Shown: positions 26,250-37,763, counted from the stretch's first letter. The stretch: DNA of 60,856 bases from Mesorhizobium sp. (GCA_004020365.1 SAQR01000042.1:1-60856); one strand, 5' to 3'. Numbers and translations: made by a program. The notes: a model not told the origin generated them from the sequence alone.

Positions 26250-27557
26250 ATGACGATCGAACTCATCTCCATAATTCTGCTTTTCGGTGTCTTTGGGCTT
26301 ATGGCCGTCGGCGTGCCGCTCGCCTTCGCCGCCGGCTCACTCGCCATTCTTGTAGCCTACGCCAAGTTCGGAACACCGGTCATCGCGCTTGCTCACAAGA
26401 CGGTTTACGGCCTGGCCACCGAATACACGCTGCTTTCGGTGCCGATGTTTATCCTGATGGCGTCGCTGCTCGAACGCTCACGCCTGGCCCGCGACCTGTA
26501 CGACGCACTCAACAGCGTGGTCGGAAGGGTGCGCGGCGGCATCGGCATCGTCACCCTCGCGATTTCGGTGCTGCTCGCCGCCATCAGCGGGATCATCGGC
26601 GGGGAGATCGTGCTGCTCGGCCTCGTCGCCCTGCCGCAGATGTTGCGTCTCGGATATGACCGCAACCTCGCCATAGGGATCGTCTGCGCCGGTGGTTCGC
26701 TGGGCACGATGATCCCGCCTTCGATCGTGCTCATCATTTACGGCCTGACGGCCGACGTCTCCGTGCACAAGCTGTTTCTGGCGTCGTTCATTCCCGGCTT
26801 TCTGCTCGCCGGCGTCTATCTTGCGTACATTGTCGTGCGCTGCTGGCTGAACCCATCCATCGCACCGATGCCTTCGGCAAAAGATCTTGCCGAGTTCTCC
26901 TGGGCCAAGTTTACGCGCGGCGCGCTCCCGACCGCTACGCTTATCGTAACCGTGTTCGGCTGCATCTATGGTGGCATCACCTCGATCACCGAAGCGGCAA
27001 GCATCGCGGTGGGGATGACGCTTGCGATCATCGCGCTGCGCGGAGAACTGAGCTGGAAGATCGTTCGCCAGGCGTTGACGCAGACCTTGCGTGCCTGCGG
27101 CATCATCCTGTGGGTGACGTTTGGTGCGGCCGTCCTGATCGGCGTCTATAATCTGTCAGGCGGACAGCGCTACGTCACGGACCTCATCACCGGGCTCGAC
27201 ATTTCACCCTTCGTCACCATCCTGGTCATGATGGCCGTTTTCATTGTGCTCGGCATGTTTATGGATTGGATCGGCATCCTTTTGCTTTGCATGCCCATCT
27301 TCGTGCCCATCGTGCTGGCACTCGGCTATGACCCGGTCTGGTTTGGCGTACTCTTTTCGGTGACAATGCAGGTTGCATTCCTCTCGCCGCCGTTCGGCCC
27401 GGCAGCGTTCTACCTCAAGAGCGTGACCCCACCAGAGATTACCCTTCAAAAGATTTTCGCGGCACTCTGGCCCTTCATGCTGTTGCAGCTTGCTGTTCTG
27501 GCATTGCTCGTGAGCTTCCCGGAAATCTCGCTCTGGCTCCCACGATTCTTCGGCTAG
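26250..27557 (+). CDS. TRAP transporter large permease (DctM family)
   Basis: A 435-residue protein with about twelve hydrophobic segments. The signatures SVPMFILMASLLERS and CAGGSLGTMIPPSIVLIIYG, and a C-terminal FLSPPFGPAAFYLKSV, are typical of DctM. It moves the substrate with Na+ cotransport. The ATG at 26250 follows shortly after the DctQ stop; a longer frame from 26169 overlaps dctQ and is not needed. Confidence 0.92.
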   Translation: MTIELISIILLFGVFGLMAVGVPLAFAAGSLAILVAYAKFGTPVIALAHKTVYGLATEYTLLSVPMFILMASLLERSRLARDLYDALNSVVGRVRGGIGIVTLAISVLLAAISGIIGGEIVLLGLVALPQMLRLGYDRNLAIGIVCAGGSLGTMIPPSIVLIIYGLTADVSVHKLFLASFIPGFLLAGVYLAYIVVRCWLNPSIAPMPSAKDLAEFSWAKFTRGALPTATLIVTVFGCIYGGITSITEAASIAVGMTLAIIALRGELSWKIVRQALTQTLRACGIILWVTFGAAVLIGVYNLSGGQRYVTDLITGLDISPFVTILVMMAVFIVLGMFMDWIGILLLCMPIFVPIVLALGYDPVWFGVLFSVTMQVAFLSPPFGPAAFYLKSVTPPEITLQKIFAALWPFMLLQLAVLALLVSFPEISLWLPRFFG

Positions 27558-27580
27558 CAAAAACTTCCAAAGGCACAATA

Positions 27581-28780
27581 ATGAAAATAAGCTCGATCAA
27601 GACCTTCCGGTTGGAAGAGTTCTCAAACGTCCTGTGGGTCCACGTCGAGACCGATGCAGGTGTGACCGGACTTGGCGAAACTTTCTATGGGGCTGGGGCG
27701 GTGGAGGCGCACATCCACGACACGCTCGCAGCAAGACTGTTGGGCCGCAATCCGCTGCACATAGAGGCGCTCAACAAAGAAATGGTCTCGCTTCCGATGG
27801 CGCAGTCGTCCACCGGGGCCGAATACCGGGCCGCCTCGGCGATCGACATCGCGCTTTGGGATATCTTCGGAAAGGTCTGCGGCCAACCGGTGCACCAGAT
27901 GCTGGGCGGCCTGTGCTGGGACAAGATCCGCATCTACAATACCTGCGCCGGATACCGCTATGTCCGCACCAACAACATCAGGCCGGTGTCGAACTGGAAC
28001 CTCGGCGAGCACGAAGGACCGTACGAAGATCTCGACGGCTTCATGAACCGCGCGGACGAACTCGCCGAGAACCTGCTTGAGTCCGGCATCACAGCCATGA
28101 AGATCTGGCCCTTCGATCCGGCCGCGCAGGAGACGCGCGGTCAGTACATCACGGCGGACCAAATGAAGAAGGCCGTCGATCCGTTCGAAAAGATCCGCAA
28201 GGCCGTCGGGGACAAGATCGAGATCATGGTCGAGTTCCACTCGCTGTGGAACCTGCCGACGGCGAAGAAGATCGCCAAGGCGCTCGAGCCGTACAGCCCG
28301 ACTTGGTACGAGGATCCGATCCGCATGAACTCGGCGCAGGCGCTCGCCGAGTATGCCGCGTCGACCGATGTCTGGGTCTGCGCCAGCGAGACGCTCGGCT
28401 CGCGCTGGCCCTACAAGGACATGCTGGAGCGCGACGCGATGCACGTCGTCATGGTCGATCTGTGCTGGACCGGGGGGCTGACCGAAGGTCGCAAGATCGC
28501 CGCTCTCGCCGAAACCTATCATCGTCCCTTTGCGCCGCATGACTGCATCGGACCGGTGGGGTTCGCCGCTGCGGTTCATATGTCTTTCAGCCAGTCCAAC
28601 ACGCTGATCCAGGAATCGGTGCGAGCCTTCTATCGCGGCTGGTACAACGAGCTAGTCACGACGGTGCCGAAAATCGAAAACGGCTATGTCTATCCGATGG
28701 AGGGACCGGGCCTCGGTCTCGAACTCCTGCCGTCCGTCTTCGAGAGGGATGACCTCTCGGTGCGCGCCTCGTCATTGTGA
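27581..28780 (+). CDS. Enolase superfamily (mandelate racemase/muconate lactonizing type) sugar-acid dehydratase
   Basis: A 399-residue enzyme. The N-terminal cap is at about 1-120 and the barrel follows. Likely catalytic parts are the basic MKIWPF strand, metal ligands in EFHSLWN, WYEDP and ASETLG, and the general acid-base histidine in FAPHDCIGPV. The lysine motif reads KIW rather than the KxK of mandelate racemase, so the reaction is probably dehydration of an acid sugar (gluconate, galactonate or mannonate type) rather than racemization. It follows the TRAP permease by 24 bp and would work on the imported sugar acid. Confidence 0.82.
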   Translation: MKISSIKTFRLEEFSNVLWVHVETDAGVTGLGETFYGAGAVEAHIHDTLAARLLGRNPLHIEALNKEMVSLPMAQSSTGAEYRAASAIDIALWDIFGKVCGQPVHQMLGGLCWDKIRIYNTCAGYRYVRTNNIRPVSNWNLGEHEGPYEDLDGFMNRADELAENLLESGITAMKIWPFDPAAQETRGQYITADQMKKAVDPFEKIRKAVGDKIEIMVEFHSLWNLPTAKKIAKALEPYSPTWYEDPIRMNSAQALAEYAASTDVWVCASETLGSRWPYKDMLERDAMHVVMVDLCWTGGLTEGRKIAALAETYHRPFAPHDCIGPVGFAAAVHMSFSQSNTLIQESVRAFYRGWYNELVTTVPKIENGYVYPMEGPGLGLELLPSVFERDDLSVRASSL

Positions 28781-28795
28781 TCAAGGAAGACAAGA

Positions 28796-29563
28796 ATGTC
28801 GATCAGCCTGTTCAGCCTGAAGAACAAGACGGCCCTGGTGACCGGCTCTTCGCGCGGTCTCGGCCATGCTATCGCCGTGGGACTGGCGCAGGCGGGCGCG
28901 TCGATCGTCCTGAACGGCGCCAACCGCGATCGCCTCGTTGCGGCTTTCTCGAAGATGCGCGAGGAGGGGATGAGCGTGCGCGAATCCTGCTTCGACGTGA
29001 CGGATGAGGCCTCCGTCATCGCCGCATTCGAAGCCTTCGATCGGGAGGGTGTGGCGATAGACATCCTCGTTAACAATGCCGGCATCCAGCTCCGCAAGCC
29101 GATGGTGGAACTGTCGACCGCGGAATGGCAGAGGGTGATCGACACGAACCTCACCAGCGCCTTCATTGTCGGCCGCGAGGCCGCGAAGCGGATGATCCCC
29201 CGGGGCAGCGGCAAGATCGTCAATATTGGCTCTCTGACCAGTGAGCTGGCCCGCGCCACGGTAGCCCCCTACACGGTCGCCAAGGGCGGCATCAAAATGC
29301 TGACCAAAGCCATGACAGCCGAATGGGCCGAACACGGCATCCAGGTCAATGCCATCGGCCCGGGCTATATGCTGACGGACATGAACGAGGCGCTGATCGC
29401 CAATCCTCAATTCGATGCTTGGGTCAAAGGCCGGACGCCGGCCCGGCGCTGGGGAAAGCCTGAAGAGCTCGTCGGCGCCGCGATCTTCCTTGCCTCCGCC
29501 GCGTCCGACTATGTCAGCGGCCAGATCATCTATGTCGACGGCGGAATGATTTCCGTCCTCTGA
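28796..29563 (+). CDS. idnO: Gluconate 5-dehydrogenase-type SDR
   Basis: A 255-residue classical SDR starting MSISLFSLKNKTALVTGSSR, the usual N terminus of gluconate 5-dehydrogenases. NAD(P) motif TGSSRGLGH at about 16-24, NAG at about 89-91, catalytic Tyr and Lys in YTVAKGG, and the C-terminal YVSGQIIYVDGG. It interconverts 5-keto-D-gluconate and D-gluconate in the L-idonate pathway. It precedes an L-idonate dehydrogenase-like gene, which supports this reading. The symbol is by similarity. Confidence 0.82.
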   Translation: MSISLFSLKNKTALVTGSSRGLGHAIAVGLAQAGASIVLNGANRDRLVAAFSKMREEGMSVRESCFDVTDEASVIAAFEAFDREGVAIDILVNNAGIQLRKPMVELSTAEWQRVIDTNLTSAFIVGREAAKRMIPRGSGKIVNIGSLTSELARATVAPYTVAKGGIKMLTKAMTAEWAEHGIQVNAIGPGYMLTDMNEALIANPQFDAWVKGRTPARRWGKPEELVGAAIFLASAASDYVSGQIIYVDGGMISVL

Positions 29564-29583
29564 CCTCCCGCAGGAGCTGTTTC

Positions 29584-30621
29584 ATGCGCGCGCTGGTTGC
29601 TTATAAGCCGCACGACATCAGGATCGAAGACAACGAACCGGCACAGTCGCCCGGTCCCGGCGAAGTGCGCGTGCGCATCGAGCGCGGCGGCATCTGTGGT
29701 TCCGACCTCCATTACTATCACCACGGCGGTTTCGGCGCCGTGCAGCTGAAGGAACCGATGATCCTTGGCCACGAAGTTGCGGGATACGTTGTTGAGACAG
29801 GGCTGGCCGTCGCAAAGGTCAAAGTGGGCGATCGGGTGGCGATTAATCCGAGCATGCCGTGTGGGCAATGTCGCTATTGCCGGATGAATATGGGCAATCA
29901 GTGCCTCGACATGAGGTTCTTCGGCAGCGCGATGCGCTTTCCCCACATGCAGGGCCTGTTCCGCGAGGAGGTGACCCTGCCCGAGGTGCAGGTCATCGCG
30001 GTTCCCGCCGATCTCGACCTTGGGTTGGCGGCCTGTGCCGAGCCCTTTGCCGTCTGCCTGCATGCGGCTTCTTCGGCAGGCTCGTTGGTCGGACAGCGAG
30101 TGCTGGTGTCGGGCTGCGGACCGATCGGCTGCCTCATGGTCGTCGCGGCACGGCATGCCGGCGCGCAGGAGATCGTCTGCACCGATATTGCCTTCGCACC
30201 GCTTCGGATCGCAACGAGGCTCGGCGCGGACCATGCTATCGATCTCGGCGCTGAACCAGCTGGGTTGGGACCTTTCGCGGAAGAGAAGGGCGCTTTCGAC
30301 ACCGTCTTTGAATGCTCCGGCAATGGGAAGGCACTTGCGGATGTGTTCAAGGTTGTGCGCCCGCGCGGCACGATCGTCGCCGTCGGCCTTGGTGGTGACG
30401 TTTCCATGCCGCTGAACACAGCCGTCGCCAAGGAAGTGTCGCTTCGCGGCAGCTTCCGCTTTGATGCAGAGTTCGCGTGGGCCGTGGAACTGATCGCGAA
30501 GGGAGCGGTCGATCTTTCACCGCTGGTTACCGCGACGTTGCCGCTGGACAGCGCGGACGAGGCTTTTCGGCTGGCTTCCGATCGGACGCAATCAATGAAG
30601 GTGCAGATCGCCTTTCACTGA
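29584..30621 (+). CDS. idnD: L-idonate 5-dehydrogenase (zinc-dependent medium-chain dehydrogenase)
   Basis: A 345-residue zinc alcohol dehydrogenase. Catalytic zinc residues are in CGSDLHYYHHGG and GHEVAGY; the structural-zinc cysteines are in CGQCRYCRMNMGNQC; the coenzyme site is VSGCGPIGCLMVV. The ICGSDLHYYHHGGFG pattern is that of L-idonate 5-dehydrogenases, oxidizing L-idonate to 5-keto-D-gluconate. The next step, reduction to D-gluconate, is encoded immediately upstream. Confidence 0.87.
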   Translation: MRALVAYKPHDIRIEDNEPAQSPGPGEVRVRIERGGICGSDLHYYHHGGFGAVQLKEPMILGHEVAGYVVETGLAVAKVKVGDRVAINPSMPCGQCRYCRMNMGNQCLDMRFFGSAMRFPHMQGLFREEVTLPEVQVIAVPADLDLGLAACAEPFAVCLHAASSAGSLVGQRVLVSGCGPIGCLMVVAARHAGAQEIVCTDIAFAPLRIATRLGADHAIDLGAEPAGLGPFAEEKGAFDTVFECSGNGKALADVFKVVRPRGTIVAVGLGGDVSMPLNTAVAKEVSLRGSFRFDAEFAWAVELIAKGAVDLSPLVTATLPLDSADEAFRLASDRTQSMKVQIAFH

Positions 30622-30639
30622 CGAACAAGGTTTCGAGAC

Positions 30640-31608
30640 ATGAAAATCGTCTTTCACGGGGCGAACGCGCTGGCCTTCCGCGAAGGTTTTGAACCTTTGC
30701 TCGATGGGAAACACGAAATCGCTGAAGTGTCCGACGATCTGTTTGGGGAGACGTCGTGCGCGCTCTATTCAGCGGCGGACGTCATCGTCGGTATCCGGCT
30801 CACCTCCACCATGCCGATACCCTCGAGCCTGAAGCTCTATCAAGTTCCAGGTGCCGGGTATGACGGGATCGATCCCGCCGTCCTGCCTGCCGGCGCGGCG
30901 CTGTGCAACTGCTTCGGCCATGAGAACGCGATCGCCGAATATGTGATGGCGGCGCTGCTCGCGCGCCACGTGCCGCTCGCCGACGCTGACCGGCGTCTAC
31001 GGAAGGGTGATTGGAAATATTGGGCGGGAGGGTCGGACGGCTTGCGCACCGAGCTCGGCGAAACCAGCATCGGCATCCTCGGCTATGGCCATATCGGCAA
31101 GGCTCTTGCCCATCGCGCCAAAGCTTTTGGCATGCGGGTGTCGATCGCCAACCGCAGCCCAGTCTCCATTTCGGAAGTGGTAGACGAGACTTATACGCTG
31201 TCAAACCTGCCGGCCTTCATGGGGTCAGCCGATGCGATCGTTAACACGCTTCCACTTACGGAACAGACGCAGGGACTGATCGGCGCTGGGGAACTTGCCG
31301 CCATGCGGCCAAGCGCGGTGATCCTCAATGTCGGCCGCGGCGCCGTGATCGACGAAACAGCTCTCTACGGGGCGCTGAAGGCGAGACGGATCGGCGGGGC
31401 CGTCATCGACACTTGGTACGTTTATCCGAACGCAGAGAAGCCGAACCCGCTGCCCTCACGCCTGCCGTTTCATGAGCTCGACGACGTGTTGATGACGCCG
31501 CATATGTCGGGCTGGACCAGCGGCACGATCAGCCGCCGCCAGGAAGCGATTGCGGACAACATCAACAGGCTTGCGTCGGGACATGACTTGAAGAACCGTG
31601 TCCTTTAG
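30640..31608 (+). CDS. D-isomer specific 2-hydroxyacid dehydrogenase
   Basis: A 322-residue NAD(P)-dependent dehydrogenase. The Rossmann motif is GILGYGHIGKALAHRAKAFG (about 144-163); the catalytic parts are NVGRGAVIDE and TPHMSGWT with the histidine. It could reduce or oxidize a 2-keto or 2-hydroxy acid produced in the sugar-acid pathway. It ends the run of catabolic genes before the opposite-strand tyrS. Confidence 0.83.
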   Translation: MKIVFHGANALAFREGFEPLLDGKHEIAEVSDDLFGETSCALYSAADVIVGIRLTSTMPIPSSLKLYQVPGAGYDGIDPAVLPAGAALCNCFGHENAIAEYVMAALLARHVPLADADRRLRKGDWKYWAGGSDGLRTELGETSIGILGYGHIGKALAHRAKAFGMRVSIANRSPVSISEVVDETYTLSNLPAFMGSADAIVNTLPLTEQTQGLIGAGELAAMRPSAVILNVGRGAVIDETALYGALKARRIGGAVIDTWYVYPNAEKPNPLPSRLPFHELDDVLMTPHMSGWTSGTISRRQEAIADNINRLASGHDLKNRVL

Positions 31609-31688
31609 CGGGGGTGCGAGCTGCATGCCGCGGCTGAAAGGGCTATTGGAGCCCCATCCCGATTCCATCGAGATCGATCAGGCGCTGG

Positions 31689-32942
31689 TCAGACCGGCCT
31701 TACCAGAACGTGTTTTTTCTTGCCGAGCGACAGCTTTACGACCTGTTCCGGACCTAGATCCTCAAGTGTCACCAAGCGGCGATCGTCGGACACGGACTGG
31801 TCGTTCAGCCGCACCGCGCCGCCCTGGATGTGTCGCCGCGCCTCGCCGTTGGACGCGGCAAGCCCGGCGGTAACGAACAGCGACAATATGCCGACGCCGC
31901 TTTCCAGATCGGCCTTGCCGACCTCGACGGTCGGCAGCGTTTCGGCCAGCGCGCCTTCTTCAAACGTCTTGCGGGCGGTTTCCTCGGCTTGCTCGGCCGC
32001 CTCGCGGCCGTGCACGATGGCCGTCGTTTCAGTGGCCAGGACCTTCTTGGCCTCGTTGATCTCGGAGCCGCCAAGCGCGGCGAGCCGCGCGATCTCGCTG
32101 AGCGGTAGGCGGGTGAAAATCTTGAGGAAGCGCGTCACGTCGGCATCCTCGGTGTTGCGCCAGTACTGCCAGAAATCATAGGGCGAGTAGAGATCGCCGT
32201 TCAGCCAGACCGCGCCCTTGGCCGATTTGCCCATCTTGGCGCCTGACGACGTCGTCAGCAGCGGTGTGGTCAGCGCATAAAGTTGCGGCGTGTCCATGCG
32301 GTGTCCGAGATCGACGCCGCTGATGATATTGCCCCACTGGTCCGATCCGCCCATCTGCAGGCGGCAGCCATAGCGCCGGCTGAGCTCGACGAAATCATAG
32401 CCCTGCAGGATCATGTAGTTGAATTCGAGGAAGGAGAGCGATTGTTCGCGCTCGAGCCTCAGCTTGACGCTGTCGAAGGTCAGCATGCGGTTGACCGAAA
32501 AATGCCGGCCGACATCGCGCAGGAACTCGACATAGTTAAGCTTCATCAGCCAGTCGGCATTGTTGACCATGATCGCGTCGTTCGGACCGTCGCCGAAACG
32601 CAGGATGCGGCCGAAGATGCGCTTGATGCCCTCGATGTTGGTGGCGATGGCCTCAGGCGTCAAAAGCTTGCGCTGGTCGTCGCGGAAGGAAGGATCGCCG
32701 ATCATCGAGGTGCCGCCGCCCATCAGCGCGATCGGCCGGTGGCCGGTCTCCTGCAGCCAGTAGAGCATGGTCGCGGAAATCAGATTGCCGATATGCAGGC
32801 TGGTCGCAGTGGCGTCGTAACCGACATAGGCGGTCACCGTTTCCCTGGCGAAAAGCTGGTCGAGGCCGCCATCGTCCGAAATCTGGTGGATGAAACCACG
32901 CTCGCTCATTATGCGCAGGAAATCGGATTTGAAGGCGGACAT
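31689..32942 (-). CDS. tyrS: Tyrosyl-tRNA synthetase
   Basis: A 417-residue class I synthetase. The HIGH motif is seen as [12 protein letters not shown], the KMSKS motif as [11 protein letters not shown], and the tyrosine pocket as [20 protein letters not shown]. An S4-like RNA-binding domain lies at the C terminus ([18 protein letters not shown]). The ATG at 32942 follows GGGAAAG; a longer frame to 32966 is not needed. Fully housekeeping. Confidence 0.97.
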   Translation of the reverse strand: MSAFKSDFLRIMSERGFIHQISDDGGLDQLFARETVTAYVGYDATATSLHIGNLISATMLYWLQETGHRPIALMGGGTSMIGDPSFRDDQRKLLTPEAIATNIEGIKRIFGRILRFGDGPNDAIMVNNADWLMKLNYVEFLRDVGRHFSVNRMLTFDSVKLRLEREQSLSFLEFNYMILQGYDFVELSRRYGCRLQMGGSDQWGNIISGVDLGHRMDTPQLYALTTPLLTTSSGAKMGKSAKGAVWLNGDLYSPYDFWQYWRNTEDADVTRFLKIFTRLPLSEIARLAALGGSEINEAKKVLATETTAIVHGREAAEQAEETARKTFEEGALAETLPTVEVGKADLESGVGILSLFVTAGLAASNGEARRHIQGGAVRLNDQSVSDDRRLVTLEDLGPEQVVKLSLGKKKHVLVRPV

Positions 32943-33148
32943 TTTTTCTTTCCCGAAAGCGCCCAACCGATGCGGATCGGGCGTGGTATGCGTGAACGCG
33001 GGCGTTTAGCACCCAAAGGGGGTCAGCAAAAGGGGAATCCGGTTTTGCCACCTGACCGCTGGAACGGCGCCGCACGGCATCGAATCGAATGCCATATCCT
33101 GCGACAGAGCCCGACGCGAGACGCCGGAGATATCTTCGCTGTTGCCGC

Positions 33149-33823
33149 CTATCGCAACCGTTTCGGCCGCGGGTCGGACAACTCGCCGGCCAGACGGCGA
33201 TCGAGATAGTCCGCGCATTCCTGGAGCAGGAGGTCCGCATCGTTGGAGAAGAAATGGTTGGCGCCGGGCAAGGTCTTCTGGGTGATGGTGATGCCCTTTT
33301 GCGTGTGCAGCTTGTCGACCAGCCCCTGCACGTCCTTTGGCGGCGCGACCTTGTCGGCGTCGCCATGGATGATGAGGCCGGACGACGGGCAGGGCGCCAA
33401 GAACGAGAAATCATAGGTGTTGGGCTGCGGCGCGATCGAGATGAAGCCTTCGATCTCCGGCCGGCGCATTAGCAGCTGCATGCCGATCCACGAGCCGAAC
33501 GAATAGCCGGCGACCCAGCAGCTCTTGGAATCCGGATGCAGCGATTGCACCCAGTCAAGTGCTGCGGCCGCATCCGACAATTCGCCGGTGCCGTGGTCGA
33601 ATTCGCCCTGGCTGCGGCCGATGCCGCGGAAATTGAAGCGCAGCGTGGTGAAATCCCGCTTCTGGAACATGTAGAAGAGGTCGTAGACGATCTTGTTGTT
33701 CATCGTGCCGCCGAACTGGGGGTGCGGGTGCAGGATGATGGCGATCGGCGCGCTCTTTTCCTTGGAAGGCTGGTAGCGACCCTCCAGGCGGCCGGCCGGA
33801 CCGGTAAAAATGACCTCAGGCAT
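33149..33823 (-). CDS. Alpha/beta hydrolase, small serine hydrolase of the CC0125-like dienelactone type
   Basis: A 224-residue hydrolase. The nucleophile elbow is GYSFGSWIG, the oxyanion region LHPHPQFGGTMNNKIV, and HGDADKVAPP plus GANHFFSN hold the acid and histidine. The pattern is of proteobacterial hydrolases often annotated as alpha/beta fold or dienelactone hydrolase-like. It is divergent from the SUF operon, so it shares an intergenic region with an Irr-type box and might be iron-regulated. The start at 33823 follows TGGAG. Confidence 0.78.
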   Translation of the reverse strand: MPEVIFTGPAGRLEGRYQPSKEKSAPIAIILHPHPQFGGTMNNKIVYDLFYMFQKRDFTTLRFNFRGIGRSQGEFDHGTGELSDAAAALDWVQSLHPDSKSCWVAGYSFGSWIGMQLLMRRPEIEGFISIAPQPNTYDFSFLAPCPSSGLIIHGDADKVAPPKDVQGLVDKLHTQKGITITQKTLPGANHFFSNDADLLLQECADYLDRRLAGELSDPRPKRLR

Positions 33824-33917
33824 AAAATACTCCACATGGCATAAGTGCGCGGCGTCCGGAACAACTCTTCCTTTGGCCCAGGCCTTGACGCAGGGCGAGC
33901 GTCTTTCTAGAAGCTAG

Positions 33918-33934
33918 TTTAGAATTGTTCAAAA
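33918..33934. promoter_or_regulatory. Candidate Irr-binding box (ICE) upstream of the SUF operon
   Basis: TTTAGAATTGTTCAAAA matches the rhizobial Irr iron-control element TTTRGAAYNRTTCYAAA at all but one defined position (A where Y is expected). It lies about 135 bp before the first cysteine desulfurase start and about 95 bp before the divergent hydrolase start. Irr control of suf genes is established in Rhizobiales. Confidence 0.75.
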
Positions 33935-34068
33935 CTGGGAAGCCAAAGCGTAGTGGCTCGGCTACCCACGCCGCATGCCGCGTAAATAGGATGTCTTGCC
34001 TTGCAATTTCAAGGAAATAACGCGCCATCCTCGCGGAACGGCTTTTGACGGGACCAGTTGAAGCAAAA

Positions 34069-35232
34069 ATGGCCGGACGACGCGCCTATCTCGACTACAA
34101 TGCCAGCGCGCCGCTGCTCAGCGCGGCGCGCACGGCAATGATTGCGGCGCTCGATACTGCCGGCAACCCGTCGTCGGTCCACGCCGAGGGCCGCGCCGCT
34201 CGGCGACTGATCGAAAATGCAAGGCGCGACGTGGCGGCGCTGGTCGACGCCAGCGCCGAGCATGTCGTGTTCACCTCCGGTGCGACGGAAGCCGCCGCGA
34301 CGCTGCTGACGCCGGATTGGCGGATGGGACGCGGCACTGTCCGCATGAGCCGGCTCTATGTCTGCGAAGCCGACCATCCTTGTGTGCTGAGTGGCGGGCG
34401 ATTTCCGGCGGCCCAGGTGACACGCATCGGCGTCGATGCCGACGGCCTCGTCAGGCTGGACGCGCTGGCGGCGGCACTTGGCCGTCATGACAAGTCAGAC
34501 GGCCTGCCTTTGGTGGCGATCCATGCCGCCAACAACGAGACCGGCGTCATCCAGCCGGTCGAGCGCATCGCCGAAATCGTCAAGGCGGCGGGCGGCATCC
34601 TGGTCATCGACGCCGTGCAGGCAGCCGGTCGCATTCCGCTCGATATGTCAGCGGGTTACGCCGATTACCTGATTCTGTCGTCGCACAAGATCGGCGGCCC
34701 CAAGGGCGTTGGCGCCATCGTCGCCGCCGCGGATCTGATGATGCCAAACCCCTTGATATCAGGCGGTGGCCAGGAAAAGGGTCATCGTGGCGGCACCGAA
34801 AACCTGGCCGCGATCGCCGGTTTTGGCGCGGCGGCACGCGAAGCCCTGATCGGATTGAAGCACATCGACGCGGTCGGCAGCCGCCGCGATGAGATCGAGG
34901 CGGTCGTGAAAACGCTGGTGCCGGATGCGGAAATCTTCGGAACCGGGGCGCCGAGGCTTGTCAATACGACGTTCTTCGCTATTGCCGGCATCAAGGCCGA
35001 GACGGCGCAGATCGCCTTCGACCTGGCAGGCGTGGCGCTATCGGCCGGCTCCGCCTGTTCGTCGGGCAAGATCGGCCCGAGCCACGTGCTGAAAGCCATG
35101 GGATACAATGACAGCCTTGGCGCTTTGCGTGTGTCCATCGGCCACGCAACGAGCGCCGAAGACATCGAACTGTTCAGCACAGCGCTGGCCGGTATTGCCT
35201 CACGCCGCGCAGGCAGGGAAGAAGCCGCCTGA
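34069..35232 (+). CDS. Cysteine desulfurase (NifS/IscS-like) at the head of the SUF operon
   Basis: A 387-residue PLP enzyme removing sulfur from cysteine. The N terminus is AYLDYNASAPLLSAA; the PLP lysine is in ILSSHKIGGPKGVGA and the active cysteine in LSAGSACSSGKIGPSHVLK. The GSACSSG loop places it in the group I (IscS/NifS) class, distinct from the sufS product encoded later in the same operon. The ATG at 34069 is chosen; a TTG at 34045 is an alternative. Gene order with the suf genes matches rhizobial genomes. Confidence 0.9.
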   Translation: MAGRRAYLDYNASAPLLSAARTAMIAALDTAGNPSSVHAEGRAARRLIENARRDVAALVDASAEHVVFTSGATEAAATLLTPDWRMGRGTVRMSRLYVCEADHPCVLSGGRFPAAQVTRIGVDADGLVRLDALAAALGRHDKSDGLPLVAIHAANNETGVIQPVERIAEIVKAAGGILVIDAVQAAGRIPLDMSAGYADYLILSSHKIGGPKGVGAIVAAADLMMPNPLISGGGQEKGHRGGTENLAAIAGFGAAAREALIGLKHIDAVGSRRDEIEAVVKTLVPDAEIFGTGAPRLVNTTFFAIAGIKAETAQIAFDLAGVALSAGSACSSGKIGPSHVLKAMGYNDSLGALRVSIGHATSAEDIELFSTALAGIASRRAGREEAA

Positions 35233-35417
35233 GCGCGGCAAACAAACGCAGGCTTTTTGGCCTGGTAGAGCCGTGCGTTTCACGTTGGCCGGGTGAATTC
35301 CCGGCAGGGACGCACTATATGGAACTTACGCCGCGTCGGTTGCCTTAGGCGCTCGTTTCGCGGTGCCATAGTTTGAAAACTGCCGGGCCTTGACCCCGGC
35401 GTGGATGGAGAACGCTA

Positions 35418-36935
<1,518 letters not shown>

Positions 36936-36964
36936 CCGGACAAATATTTTCAGGAAAACAAAAA

Positions 36965-37720
36965 ATGCTTGAAATCAGAAATTTGCATGCTCGCATCGTC
37001 GATGACGGCACCGAGATCATTCGCGGCCTGGACCTGACGGTGAAAGCCGGCGAGGTCGCCGCCATCATGGGGCCGAACGGCTCGGGAAAATCGACGCTGT
37101 CCTACATCCTCGCCGGGCGCGAGGATTATGAGGTGACCGAAGGCGACATTCTCTACAACGGCCAGTCGATCCTCGAAATGGATCCGGCCGAGCGCGCCAC
37201 ATCCGGCATCTTTCTCGCCTTCCAGTATCCGATGGAGATACCGGGTGTGGCGACGATGGAATTCCTGAAAGTGGCGATGAATGAGCAGCGCAAGGCGCGC
37301 GGCGAGGAGCCGCTCAAGATCCCGGAATTCCTGAAGCGGGTGAAAGACGCCGCCGCCTTGCTCGACATGGACATGGCGATGCTGAAACGGCCGCTCAATG
37401 TCGGCTTCTCCGGCGGCGAGAAGAAGCGCGCCGAGATCCTGCAGATGAAGCTTCTGGAGCCAAAACTGTGCGTGCTCGACGAGACCGATTCCGGCCTCGA
37501 CATCGATGCGCTGAAGATCGTCTCGGAAGGCGTCAACGCGTTGCGCGCGCCGGACCGCGCCATCGTCATCATCACCCACTACCAGCGCCTGCTTCAGTAC
37601 ATCGTGCCGGATAGTGTGCACGTGCTGTACAGAGGCCAGGTGGTCAAGTCGGGCGACAAGTCGCTGGCGCTCGACCTCGAGGCCAATGGCTATGCCGGCG
37701 TGATCGGCCAAGCCGCGTGA
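36965..37720 (+). CDS. sufC: Fe-S cluster assembly ATPase SufC
   Basis: A 251-residue ABC-type ATPase. Walker A is GPNGSGKST, the signature region is GFSGGEKKRAEILQMKLLEP and Walker B CVLDETDSGLD. It drives conformational change of the SufBCD complex. It is 29 bp after sufB and next to sufD. Confidence 0.96.
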   Translation: MLEIRNLHARIVDDGTEIIRGLDLTVKAGEVAAIMGPNGSGKSTLSYILAGREDYEVTEGDILYNGQSILEMDPAERATSGIFLAFQYPMEIPGVATMEFLKVAMNEQRKARGEEPLKIPEFLKRVKDAAALLDMDMAMLKRPLNVGFSGGEKKRAEILQMKLLEPKLCVLDETDSGLDIDALKIVSEGVNALRAPDRAIVIITHYQRLLQYIVPDSVHVLYRGQVVKSGDKSLALDLEANGYAGVIGQAA

Positions 37721-37763
37721 CATGCCAGAAGGCCCAGAAGGCAAGCCAGACAAGGCGAGACTG

